NCBI RefSeq assembly: GCF_963668385.1
Contig: NZ_OY764327.1
Coordinates: 2,418,001-2,482,000 of the forward strand
Origin: an uncultured Carboxylicivirga sp.
Lineage (GTDB): Bacteria > Bacteroidota > Bacteroidia > Bacteroidales > Marinilabiliaceae
Direction of reading: 5' to 3'
DNA: 64,000 nt
A model generated the notes under the pieces. That model was not told where the DNA came from. It saw only the letters and a program-made list of their open reading frames with translations, and made no database searches. The translations under genes and the position numbers were made by a program. Below are positions 22,201 to 28,932 of this stretch, in pieces. Every line of letters begins with the position of its first letter. Positions within the stretch are counted from its first letter, which is position 1.

Positions 22201-25200
22201 GACTGAAGATGTTGATTCTTCTCCGTATGTAGTTACTGTTTCACCTTCATCATCACGCACTTATAGTGTTGTAAGGGTCGCTGATCCTACTAATGCAACA
22301 TGCTTAAAAGGTACAGGTAATGGAGTTTTGCAAGTAACAGTTCATCCATTGCCAACAGCTACCATCAGTGGATCAAATGAGATTTGCGCTGATGGTACGG
22401 TAAACTTAAGTGTTAGTCTAACAGGAGTGGCACCATGGGTTGTTACGTGGGTGGATGATAATAATGGTACATCATCAACCGAAACAGTTTATTCTTCGCC
22501 ATATATTTTTAGTGATGCTCCTGCAGGAAATGCCAGTTATAGAATTCTATCTGTAGCTGATGATAACTCTTGTTCTAATGTGGGTAATGGTAAAGTGGAT
22601 GTTACTGTTCATTCGAAGCCAACGGTTACATTAAGTGGAAGTTCAAATATTTGTGTTGGAAATTCGGCTGTTTTAGATGTTGAATTTGGAAACAATGCCT
22701 CTCCGTATATAATTACCTATACTCGTAATGGGATTGAAGGAACGATGGTGGTAACACCTAATAATGGTTCGATATACGAGTGGACAGTTACTCCGGAATC
22801 TTCAACCAGTTATAAAATTACAAAAGTTGTTGACGCCAATGGTTGCGAAATGGATATAAACAGTACTATTGAGGCTATTGTAACTGTAAAGCAATTACCG
22901 GGACAAATTGATACTATCAGAAACGATAATGTAATCGGCGGTGTTTGTCAGGGTGAAAATGGAGTGATATATTCTATCGATCCGGTTTCAGATGCTGATG
23001 GAGGTTATATTTGGACAGCACCTTTGGGAGCCACGATCGTATCTGGTAATGGTACTACGTCTGTTGAGTTAGATTTTGATGATACTTTTGCTGGTGGATA
23101 TATTGAAGTATATGCAACTAATGGTTGTGGTGATGGTATTTCTGCCGAATTATGGATACCAGCTAAATTATTACCAGGTACTGTTGGTGTAATTTCAGGA
23201 CCGACAAAATTCTGTCAGGGTTCAACCGATATAACTTTTAGCATTGCACCGGTAGACAATGCAACTGATTATAGATGGGATTTGCCTACTGGATTTATTA
23301 TTCAGGGTGCAGATAACGCATCAACCATAAAAGTGGATTTAGATCCAATGGTTGATGTTATTACCGGTGACGTAAAAGTAACTGCTTATAATGCTTGTGG
23401 GGATGGACCTAATACGTCTGTACTTCCTGTTGAAGTATATCCTTTGCCAACTGCAAATGCAGGATTAGATGAAAATATTTGTGGAAGTACCTACACTCTT
23501 GCAGCTACCGATCCCGCAAGTATCAATTCAAATTGGGAAGGAATATGGGAGGTTGTTTCTGGTTATGCAGTTATTAATAATCCTACAGCCTATAATTCTA
23601 CAGTAAGTAATATCAGTAGAGGAGATGTAATTTTTAGATGGACTGTTACAAACAACAGCGCAGGAGGACTTAACAACTGTTCTGTTTACGATGAAGTAAC
23701 CATTCGAAATAATACTTTATCAGTTACAGCTGTTTCTGAGCATAGTAATGTATGCGATGGAACCACAACTCTTACCGGAACTTTTATTAATGGAGTAGAT
23801 GGATTATGGGAAGCTGTTTATCCTGTTGGTTCAACTGCTTCGTTTGCGCCGGCTAATTCATCATCGACCACTGTAACCAATATGCAACCTGGATTAAACC
23901 GATTCCGTTGGACATTAACCCAAAATGGTTGTGAGAGCTATGGTGAAGTTGAAGTTTCTAATAATGAACCTTCAGATGCTATTATCACTAACGGTTCATC
24001 AATAGCTGTTTGTGATAATCAGGTAGCCTTAACAGCGGTTAACCCATTAGAAGGTACTGGAAAATGGACTCTTATTAGTGGTTCAGGTGTGATAAGTACT
24101 CCAGATGCTGTATCCACTTTAATAACCGGTTTAGATTATGGCGATAATGTTTTCAGATATACCGTTACAAATAATGGATGTTCAAAATATGCAGAAATTA
24201 CGGTGCGTAATAACACTTTACAGGTAGATGCTGGTGCTGACCAAACAGTGTGTGATGGAATATATACATTAGATGCGACGACTCCATCGTCAGGTGTTAC
24301 AGGCCGATGGATAATTCCAACAGGCGAAGGTTCCGGTTCATTTGATAATGCTAATTCACCAACAGCTACGGTTACCAATCTCGGTAAAGGTTCAAATCGT
24401 CTAATATGGGAATTAAATCAAGCTGGATGTATAAGTACTGATGATTTAGTTCTTACTAATGATGAGCCAACACAGGCTACAGTTGGTAGTAGTCAGGTTA
24501 TTTGTGCTTATCAAACGCAATTGACGGGTAATGCTCCTTCTGTTGGTACAGGTTATTGGTCTGTAGTATCAGGTTCAGGTATATTTGCAGACCCATCAGA
24601 TCCGGAAACTATGGTAACTAACCTTGGCGAAGGAGATAATCTTTTCCGTTGGACTATTATGCATAACAGTTGTTCTACTTCTGCGGATTTAAAAATAACC
24701 AATAACCATGTAGCTGTTAATGCAGGTAAGGATACCATTGTGTGTGGTAGGATTACCAATTTAAGAGCTACTTTACCTGCATTAGGTGTTGGAGAATGGG
24801 GGGTATTACCAGATACAGGTGGTGGAACTATTATGGATAAAGACGATCCAAATACACAGGTAGGAGGATTAATGAATGGAGCTAATGGTTTTATATGGAA
24901 AGTAACTTACAATGGTTGTGTATCTGCCGATACGGTTATTGTCAATAATAATACACCACATCCGGTTAATGCAGGAGGTGATAAAACAATATATGGTGGT
25001 GTAACCTATCTCGAAGCCACTCCGGTTGTAGCTGGAACAGGAAGATGGTCTTTGGTGGCTGGAGGTGCTACTATAGCAGAACAATTAAATCCTTATTCGT
25101 ATGTAAGTGAATTACGAAGGGGTGATAATGTATTTAGATGGACTGTTACCAACTTAGGTTGTGAAGAGTATGACGAAGTAACTATCACCAACGGTGAAAC

Positions 25201-28200
25201 CATTGATGCAGATGCAGGTATTGATCAGGAGGTATGTGAAGATTTTGCAAACCTGCAGGCTAATGATCCTGATGTTGGTATTGGCGAATGGTCTGTAGTA
25301 AGTGGTGCGGGGCAGTTTGAGGAGGTTAATAACCAAAAAACTACTGTAACCAATCTGGGCGCTGGAGATAATGTTTTCCGTTGGACAATTTATTATACTA
25401 ATAGCCAATCTACAGATGAAGTAACAATTACTAATAACAAACCAACTACAGCAAATGCTGGCCGCGATGACCTTGAAAATTGTGAGTATGATTATCAGTT
25501 AAATGCTAATATACCAGATATAGGAACTGCTAAATGGTCGTTAATAAGTGGAAGTGGTAGTTTTGATAATAATACGGATCCAAAAACATTTATAAGAGGA
25601 TTATCGCAAGGAACGAATGTTATTAAATATGAAATTACAAATGAAGGCTGTAGCTCAATAGATACTGTAACCATATATAATCTTGCACCAACCATTGCTG
25701 ATGCCGGTGATGATAGTCTGGTAGTATGTGCCGATTCAGTAAGAGTAAGACCTAATAATCCTACATTTGGAACTGGTGAGTGGATTGTTAAAGAAGGTGC
25801 TGGAGATCCGGATGGTAACTGGATTAAAAATCTGGCTCCAGGTCGCAATGTTTTCTCCTGGGTTATAACTTCTGGATCGTGTGTTTCTACCGATGATTTA
25901 ATCGTTATTAATAATCAACCATCGGTTGCTCACGCTGGTCAGGACAGACCTATTTGTGGTACAGATAGTGTCAGGTTATCTGCAAATACTCCATTGTATG
26001 GTATTGGAACTTGGGAATTAATTAGTGGATCTGGTACTATAAAAGAGGTAAACAATCCATATTCTGATGTGGTTGGTTTAGCAACCGGAAAGAATAGATT
26101 CCGTTGGACTATTGATAATAATGGATGTAAATCATCCGATGATGTTGAAATAGCTAACAACTTCATTGAATCATTTGCTGGATTCGATCAGGTTAATTGT
26201 GCAGATACTGCCTTGTTAGAAGCGATTAATCCATATCCAGGTGTTGGTAGCTGGGGTGTTGTTGGAGGATCTGGTTCAGCCAATTTTGATGAGCCATCAA
26301 ATCCATTTAGTAAGGTACGTAATTTGGATAATGGAGATAATGTTTTAACATGGACTATCAGTTACAATGGTTGTAATTCTGTTGGTACTGTTACTATCAC
26401 CAATAATAACCCAACAGTTGCTAAAGCGGGAGATAATCAAGCATTATGTGATGTTAATACAACTGTATTGGCTGCCAATAACCCTGCTATTGGAACTGGG
26501 GAGTGGACCATACGTAACGGATCTGGTACTTTTAGTAGTATTTTGGATCCTTCTGCAACGGTTGAAGACTTGGCATTTGGAGATAACTTATTCCGTTGGA
26601 ACATCACTCATGAAGGTTGTGAATCTTTCGACGATGTTCAAATAAGTTACAATAGAATTGATGCTGTTGTTGGTACAATGGCTCCTATTTGTTCGGATGA
26701 AACACAATTGGAAGCTAATAACCCAAATCCGGGTATTGGAACCTGGACCATTGTGGGAGGTGCCAGCCAAGCTGTTTTTGATGATCAGAATAATCCGAAC
26801 ACAATTGTTCGTAGTTTGGCAAAAGGAAGTAATCAACTAAAATGGACAATTCTTTATAAGGGCTGTGAAACATCGCAAGAGATATCCATTGTTAATAATT
26901 CACCAGATGCAGCCTATGCAGGAAACAGTCAAACCATTTGTGATGATACAACTTTCCTTGATGCTACTGCTGTTAATATTGGAGTTGGCCGATGGGAGGT
27001 ATTATCTGGTTCAGCTACCATAGCAGACCTGAACAATCCTAAATCAGAAGTGATTGGTTTATCGAAAGGTGATAATGTATTTAGATGGATTGTTCAGAAT
27101 GAAACATGTATTTTAACTGATGAAGTTCTACTTGTTAATAATGAGCCTTCCATTCCATATGCCGGAAAAAATGAAGAGATTTGTGTGCCTCAACTTACAT
27201 TAAAAGCAAGTCCACCAGAATATGGTACTGGTTTATGGACCATTGAAAGTGGAGGTGGTAATTTTGATAATCCTGCAAATCCATCTGCTACCATCAGTAG
27301 TTTGAACGAAGGACGGAATGTACTTCGCTGGACATTAACTCAAGGTCAATGTACTTTAAGTGACGAAATAGTTGTAGAGAATAATACTGCATCGGTTGCC
27401 AATGCCGGACCCGATATTCAAGATTGTAAGGATTGGGCCCAGTTGGATGCTAATACTCCCGAGTACGGAGTTGGGCATTGGACAGTAGTTTCGGGTAAAG
27501 GTGATTTTGACGATGTTTCAAGTAGTAAAACAACAATCCGTAATTTAGGGTTTGGAGAAAATATTTTGATGTGGACCATTGAGAATGGAGATTGTTTCTC
27601 AACTGATCAGGTTACAATATTTAATAAAGTTCCGGATGAGTCAAAAGCAGGTGCTGATCGTGAGACTTGTGATGATTACATCGTATTAAATGCAAATAAT
27701 CCTATAGATGGAATAGGTACATGGACTGTAATTAGTGGGGCTGGTACATTTGATGATGCAAATCAATATAACACTATGGTAACAAATGTTGGTTATGGTG
27801 AGAATGTGTATAAATGGACCATTGGATATGGACAATGTACAACCGAAGATGTGGTTACAGTTGTTAGTAACAAAGCGCGTCCGTTTGCTGGTGAAGATGC
27901 AGTCATATATGAATCAGTTTACGAACTTCAGGCTGAGAATCCGGGAACTGTTAGCGGAACATGGTCTATTTTAGCAGGTGGTGGAACTTTTGATGATGCC
28001 AGTTTCTTCAATACAACTGTTAGAGATTTACCTGAAGGTAAAAGTACATTTAGGTGGACTATTGAAACCGGAGATTGTGTTGCTTATGATGATGTAACTA
28101 TTGAATATAAATCTGTTCCAGAAAGTGGTTTTGAAGTAAGTGCCAATGCTGGCTGTTATCCTCTTGAAGTGAAATTTACAAACTATACCGTAGGAGGAAG

Positions 28201-28900
28201 TACTTATGTGTGGGAATTTGGAGATGGACAAACAGACGAAACACGTAATCCAACCCATATTTATGAAAATCCGGGCGAATATACGGTTATTTTAACAGCT
28301 CCTGGACCAGATGATCAGGATGCTGTCTCGAGTCAAATAATAACCGTCTATGATCATCCTGTGGCAGACTTTAATGTTACACCTGAAGTTGTGTGGATAC
28401 CAAATGATCCGATTAAATGTACCGACTTATCAATTAATGCTGTTAAATGGACTTGGGATTTTGGAGATGGAACAACATCAGAGGAACAAAATCCTTCACA
28501 TTATTACGAAGAGCAGGGGATATATACAATTACATTAACTGTTGAAAATACATTTGGTTGTGATAATACCTATGTGGCGAATGATGTCATTCAGGCGAAT
28601 TTAGCTGGATTTGTTGAATTTCCGGATGCCTTTGCTCCACGAGCAGATGGTAGCAGAGGTGTGGGGGAACGTGACGATACTATATTTAAACCGAAATACA
28701 GAGATGTAGATAACTACAATATGCAAATATTCAATCGATGGGGTCAATTGATTTTCGAAACGAATGATATTAATGAAGGTTGGAATGGTTTGTATAAAGG
28801 TAAGTTAGCACCTCAGGCAGTATATGTTTATAAAGCCAGTGGTAAATATGTCAACGGAGTTGAATTTAGAAAGAATGGAACAGTATTATTAATCAGATAA
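10280..28900 (+). CDS. Giant SprB-like T9SS adhesin (6206 residues)
   Basis: A single uninterrupted frame encodes a secreted repeat protein. A signal peptide (1-36, ending LAQA) is followed by a run of Ig-like, Cys-paired domains (about 37-1395). About 29 SprB-type repeats come next (about 1397-3927; typical core VSCNGxxDGSIxxxVxGGSG then YxYxWS), then five more Ig-like units (3927-4390). After these are 19 units of about 82 residues (4392-5943; core AGxDxxIC, GxGxW, FRWT). Two PKD domains with FGDG motifs (about 5947-6105) precede a type B T9SS C-terminal domain (about 6110-6206; MQIFNRWGQLIFET, then GWNG). Such proteins are exported by T9SS and displayed as mobile adhesins; SprB of Flavobacterium is the model. 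The gene is followed by its PorP/SprF partner 32 bp later. Ligand unknown. Odd points are the complementary cysteine losses described in the findings and an extra Cys in the ninth SprB unit. Confidence 0.93.
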   Translation: MGINTQALVKDIFKKKITSLVFILVMLWGYAPLAQAQADYYYTFEHNCTDGVLKASDILAYGVTNGIMNSGHAKTGNWDDIDVLTFADPAITNEDAIFEGYVVGAEYELLWNKNDQHYYHITVKIGTADAPVLNDFSPFNPINCGASYQPTLNIDISGGVVGNYSLELLYNGNPINPTSWGHNTSSQVTAGTGVLTTDATIVLNSVTDAGGCIASGGPWTADFLFNLAPGAFDVTGPSVCQPTALNMFVNVPQSGVTYYVVFNGSRLAGSDRSSAPYSWNYTDVGTYVVYAENPCDPANPMAMNQAAYTVSAMPITSYAVTGVNGCSNPGVTIGLANTQDYASTGVVYSLHNGTTLVGSTMAGTGGAISFATVTTPGTYKVVAINGCGMYDMDGGRTVTVYANPIAYNLQDNLGNNSVTTCNGSSVGLYLSNSQTNVNYQLYNASNTPIGAAVAGTGTGPLFIQSVSTAGVYYIVGTNTLTGCATTMGSMSVNFVAEPVVTIAAGQVFNKCEGTNTVFGISISILPTDQGPWNVVFTDGTNDFTYIANTPVTSWTCPNVQSTRTYTIKSVTDVNGCTNTSTNVGSAVVNVNPAPVVSMDGPDATCVNSGAITITANTTPTETVISSYVWSTGAADNNQKTISVTPVNNPHTYSVTVTSNKGCIGYGTKDIVVNPLPIIVFNPADTVFCQDDPSEALTATPAGGKFYVDGVLLPTASFNPALYAQGDHSVMYVYQDNTTTCESSVTHKFTVNPVPNVYISGVGSTYCSDDGPITIQGNPDGSANTPPTPGIITCNPDGSYFNDNGDGTASFNIASAVSTQGPGTYIFTYTYINAQGCDASDTHAITILPDFNSTLSFTGLNGPVCEQAAAMNLQAYNDGVLLNSGIFTGPGITDGGDDGTAVFDPSVAGAGVHTVMFNYQDANGCSGTVSNTITVGTPLDVPGGIEPSYCADDNTGFRLAGSINGNPPVASDGSTFDIYDPDDNPIAIGIPNDTQNFVPSVIVGSNSGKTGVYKLVYRYFDAASGCNNSITFDIDLVKIPDASFTFPDDGSGNEQTVFCYNYGAVALKTVDPDASSYDTQVTFINGVVGSNFGFNTKDTYIKYHPEVNSVRIQFINKGCSAEVTRQFSVERLQEEIIFPCDEVFRNSGDFDIIASQYTVGDATFTGGTWLTDGGDNTATIDPDITAGEYTVYMHYESATGCEQDTFKTFTIHPELGFTGFEDGDKICQASGVINLQGFPMVAGGTGIFKTLTGLTNTGNGQATLDPSIMSLGDNLVEYEFTTSGGCVYNVTKTITILSAPTDLFDVTGGGAFCVDAPAATKGVVVGLNGSITGVSYELLLNGSSFSTPIKHTGDGNAFNFKDAGGTDILFTDPGTYSVVAEQNGCTAYMNGTVDVVEYELVLGLDSLKDITCKNANDGIVTVKGSGGSDSYEYSVNGGTSWQASPTFMGLTPGDHDFSIRDVNVDASKCNERLNVLTVNISEPSAIVITENLSQKINVGCTPCTLGGTCEGSATISINGGTPDFTTYPGVGYAIQWSTGGTDLVETGMPEGNHYVDVTDANGCTERLEVEIFKNTPLTLTEIAGHIDNTCNGGVEGEFIVQADGGSGIYQFSLVDPAIDDTQFKNANVGTDSYHVIEKSAGSYLVWVRDKDPKYQRCEAEVDAPIVITEPAPLSIVVESQNGITCYGASDGSFIVRALGGSGNYRFSETDPALGGAVWELPNNSTDGYELTLLSFGTYTIWVQDFNDIDCGYVPIDVTITNLDELDLDVIEHTNVSCNLGNDGRLEVLAKGGSLNYVYEWRRGDGTPISTNSYIENLTVADGPYEVTITDVPNSCGPVTRSFVITEPALLQVNILGSIIDADCASEPTGQIAVEIIGGTPPYNRIWSNGETATNVISNLAPGNYSLRVEDAKGCVFDNVATPWTVGVASDITLEVPVSLTPNYCFGETEGTLTTKVDGGSGWYEFRLEGPVVKDWSRPTPLDGDEFTFSGLPAGDYDLMVRDYNNSNCQYLLGTYTITQYDELTLTFNAATDVSHVSCYGGNDGSITVSTSGGSGDYAYSIDNGGTWSLVSEINTKTFDNLTKGTYRIKVRDFNNPGCVSLTTLVIDIQEPAELKVDAVNKTNPSCYGELDGTITLTAQGGSGNYDYYCVETNSWQVSNVFTLPAGTYTFRVKDQDVVGCMSGLSSPVTINQPKSFETTVSKTDISCNGSNDGIIKLSTEYSDGTGGVFVYSINGGADWYSSPLTGVLPGSYTVITKDVNSSCEVIHPTIITIDEQASLVTSLVSKTDVSCFDGNDGALNISVAGGTTPYTIQWDGVSDANDGKTENPKNLKAGTYTVNIVDDRGCVHTDNYIVSQPDEIAADFDVTHIAIGGESSGSIVINNITGGPTTNYDVVWTDDLSTSFSRTNLSAGDYEFTVNVRDASNIVVCNRVYNVTLIDLSAPLEFDLTSTDAECYGENGNIQVQINSGNPDYTITWYKGGIQQGQVTTNNIITNIAVGEGTYEVNVTDNVGASITKTATSIEEPDEFVIEAVILKDIVCYGNTDASLRVNISGDAWIKAASTDEFKVTWTDPNGVNIKTDEGWSTAGTIANLSIPGNYRVQVYQDGYPTCIYDDNISLSDPVKIGIQTPVVKNVSCNGLTDGSIIITPTPTGVGYLYSWQKSLDGGSTWNPMISETANNISNQPAGWYIVTIESASTGCIFISDPIEITQPNTISASITDNDILTCNGDNSGSINIAGITGGTGPYAYILNGNETQLAAGVFDVNISNLNAQNYSISIRDVNQCYSTSYSGVITEPEELIVDNVVASMDCDDATSGELTFTIEGGRYDSNGDQNYGVILSGDNQSDIVINTVNNIGGGVVTVNDPLLKSLIPDNYTLKVRDLESNSTDQCEISIEFTLELINIEGIVHYASCEGVADGSISNITLDGVSTNYTFSWSTIDGNGIDNSTLNQSGLSVGTYTLSIIDALRGCTVTKDFVIEADPANNIVIDGTVVDVICSGESNGSIAISVSGAGVNPSYQWTGPAGFVFTDPTDQNQTNLISGQYTVEVFSENNNLCSATRSFTVNQPNPITFDAYFEYTSCDPYQRTLKVDNEIGGTGTYNYVWTGPAFNPSVPSDPTNVLITQGGTYTIKITDAKNCSAERTIGVPEDISIEPVINDVSCNKGVDGYIELNVAGGSGNYTFAWTGPAGYTSTTRNIYGLESGDYIVTITDVNENDGTDYCSAQFTLTIEEPGAIDISETVKDVSCSGNSDGEIRIEVSGGTGDYSYTWSPATAGASSTDRYRTELPADNYTVEVIDNSGCKAQKTIAVKEDAKIEISAVVTDTQCDGTAGAIDVTVTGGSGVGFSYDWSTIDGTGIVAGDEDQTGLTGGTYTVLVRDIGPGRNCTISATYTLSDAIEIVNDVITPVSCEGNDDGSITFDVVGGDGNYTYTWSTIDGSTSSLTPGAKNQGGLSPGTYTVVVKDGRVSGGTDCEITKDFVVEASTGLDVNVVISHVVCYGTSTGSLLATVTGGSGNYSYEWSTGATTESIANVPAGIYTLEVTDDDLGCSYLASYNITQPTQAINIVINKIQDVLCYGAATGEIDVTVSGGTAPYNYIWTSSSSSNPVGSNPTALQAGIYSLTIKDAKGCTLNSGDIEITQPAQEIEIAEPVVTDVAVTGQSTGKIQISVSGGTGSYTYQWFDNTGTAIGTNSPLLQYQPAGLYDVLVTDANSCTARIDDIRIKEPGLLLGFDYKKYNIRPCSGDANGVIDIATVYGGTPDMTTGTALYHIVITRGATVIADVNDIKHTATNLTPGTYRITVTDDNNVSETVDVVLEEASALNILTIVNNNVTCYTGSDGSIQVTVGGGQPSNPDGYYLVEINGDDNGYYDFEDKALANTPFNFDNLPAGNYTIRVTDYVLDVTETNHPDRDQGNCYLEDTKVITQPEAYVVLSAADGSSEICNGEDLNIALTTSNWDFTKGNLRVTLYDGTSSWTEDVDSSPYVVTVSPSSSRTYSVVRVADPTNATCLKGTGNGVLQVTVHPLPTATISGSNEICADGTVNLSVSLTGVAPWVVTWVDDNNGTSSTETVYSSPYIFSDAPAGNASYRILSVADDNSCSNVGNGKVDVTVHSKPTVTLSGSSNICVGNSAVLDVEFGNNASPYIITYTRNGIEGTMVVTPNNGSIYEWTVTPESSTSYKITKVVDANGCEMDINSTIEAIVTVKQLPGQIDTIRNDNVIGGVCQGENGVIYSIDPVSDADGGYIWTAPLGATIVSGNGTTSVELDFDDTFAGGYIEVYATNGCGDGISAELWIPAKLLPGTVGVISGPTKFCQGSTDITFSIAPVDNATDYRWDLPTGFIIQGADNASTIKVDLDPMVDVITGDVKVTAYNACGDGPNTSVLPVEVYPLPTANAGLDENICGSTYTLAATDPASINSNWEGIWEVVSGYAVINNPTAYNSTVSNISRGDVIFRWTVTNNSAGGLNNCSVYDEVTIRNNTLSVTAVSEHSNVCDGTTTLTGTFINGVDGLWEAVYPVGSTASFAPANSSSTTVTNMQPGLNRFRWTLTQNGCESYGEVEVSNNEPSDAIITNGSSIAVCDNQVALTAVNPLEGTGKWTLISGSGVISTPDAVSTLITGLDYGDNVFRYTVTNNGCSKYAEITVRNNTLQVDAGADQTVCDGIYTLDATTPSSGVTGRWIIPTGEGSGSFDNANSPTATVTNLGKGSNRLIWELNQAGCISTDDLVLTNDEPTQATVGSSQVICAYQTQLTGNAPSVGTGYWSVVSGSGIFADPSDPETMVTNLGEGDNLFRWTIMHNSCSTSADLKITNNHVAVNAGKDTIVCGRITNLRATLPALGVGEWGVLPDTGGGTIMDKDDPNTQVGGLMNGANGFIWKVTYNGCVSADTVIVNNNTPHPVNAGGDKTIYGGVTYLEATPVVAGTGRWSLVAGGATIAEQLNPYSYVSELRRGDNVFRWTVTNLGCEEYDEVTITNGETIDADAGIDQEVCEDFANLQANDPDVGIGEWSVVSGAGQFEEVNNQKTTVTNLGAGDNVFRWTIYYTNSQSTDEVTITNNKPTTANAGRDDLENCEYDYQLNANIPDIGTAKWSLISGSGSFDNNTDPKTFIRGLSQGTNVIKYEITNEGCSSIDTVTIYNLAPTIADAGDDSLVVCADSVRVRPNNPTFGTGEWIVKEGAGDPDGNWIKNLAPGRNVFSWVITSGSCVSTDDLIVINNQPSVAHAGQDRPICGTDSVRLSANTPLYGIGTWELISGSGTIKEVNNPYSDVVGLATGKNRFRWTIDNNGCKSSDDVEIANNFIESFAGFDQVNCADTALLEAINPYPGVGSWGVVGGSGSANFDEPSNPFSKVRNLDNGDNVLTWTISYNGCNSVGTVTITNNNPTVAKAGDNQALCDVNTTVLAANNPAIGTGEWTIRNGSGTFSSILDPSATVEDLAFGDNLFRWNITHEGCESFDDVQISYNRIDAVVGTMAPICSDETQLEANNPNPGIGTWTIVGGASQAVFDDQNNPNTIVRSLAKGSNQLKWTILYKGCETSQEISIVNNSPDAAYAGNSQTICDDTTFLDATAVNIGVGRWEVLSGSATIADLNNPKSEVIGLSKGDNVFRWIVQNETCILTDEVLLVNNEPSIPYAGKNEEICVPQLTLKASPPEYGTGLWTIESGGGNFDNPANPSATISSLNEGRNVLRWTLTQGQCTLSDEIVVENNTASVANAGPDIQDCKDWAQLDANTPEYGVGHWTVVSGKGDFDDVSSSKTTIRNLGFGENILMWTIENGDCFSTDQVTIFNKVPDESKAGADRETCDDYIVLNANNPIDGIGTWTVISGAGTFDDANQYNTMVTNVGYGENVYKWTIGYGQCTTEDVVTVVSNKARPFAGEDAVIYESVYELQAENPGTVSGTWSILAGGGTFDDASFFNTTVRDLPEGKSTFRWTIETGDCVAYDDVTIEYKSVPESGFEVSANAGCYPLEVKFTNYTVGGSTYVWEFGDGQTDETRNPTHIYENPGEYTVILTAPGPDDQDAVSSQIITVYDHPVADFNVTPEVVWIPNDPIKCTDLSINAVKWTWDFGDGTTSEEQNPSHYYEEQGIYTITLTVENTFGCDNTYVANDVIQANLAGFVEFPDAFAPRADGSRGVGERDDTIFKPKYRDVDNYNMQIFNRWGQLIFETNDINEGWNGLYKGKLAPQAVYVYKASGKYVNGVEFRKNGTVLLIR
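14470..22060 (+). repeat. Array of about 29 SprB-type repeat units
   Basis: Within the giant gene, units of about 87 residues (about 262 bp) repeat in frame. The usual unit opens with a Cys (for example VSCYGGNDGSI), continues with a GGSG turn and a YxYxW strand, then a GxY strand and a second Cys near DxxGC, and ends in an acidic or Gln-Pro linker. The DNA copies are divergent, so this is an old protein-level array and not a recent tandem duplication. Twenty-five of the units have both cysteines; units 12, 13, 27 and 28 each lack one. Confidence 0.88.
23453..28113 (+). repeat. Array of 19 units of about 82 residues (AGxDxxIC/FRWT type)
   Basis: I count 19 in-frame units with a mean period near 245 bp. 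Each has AGxDxxIC, a short Leu-Ala strand, PxxGxGxW, an SGSGxF turn, NPxTxVxxLxxGxNxFRWT, then a second Cys before a D-x-V-x-I strand and an NNxP linker. Unit 10 is shorter (it lacks the F...NPxT segment). Units 7 and 19 have Tyr in place of the first Cys (TIYGG and VIYES) and unit 8 lacks the second. I know similar units from other Bacteroidota surface proteins but not a firm family name. Confidence 0.88.
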
Positions 28901-28932
28901 TTTAAATGTTCCTATCTTAGGGAAACCTTAAC

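Noticed and set aside
25495-25848. 117-codon open frame on the minus strand inside the giant gene
   Set aside because: It lies opposite the repeat array and its text mirrors the repeated codons; many similar antisense frames occur along the array. No start signal or protein feature.
14470-28113. Regular repeats that could suggest a CRISPR array
   Set aside because: The period is 245-262 bp, in frame, and the copies differ at DNA level; there is no short constant repeat with variable spacers.
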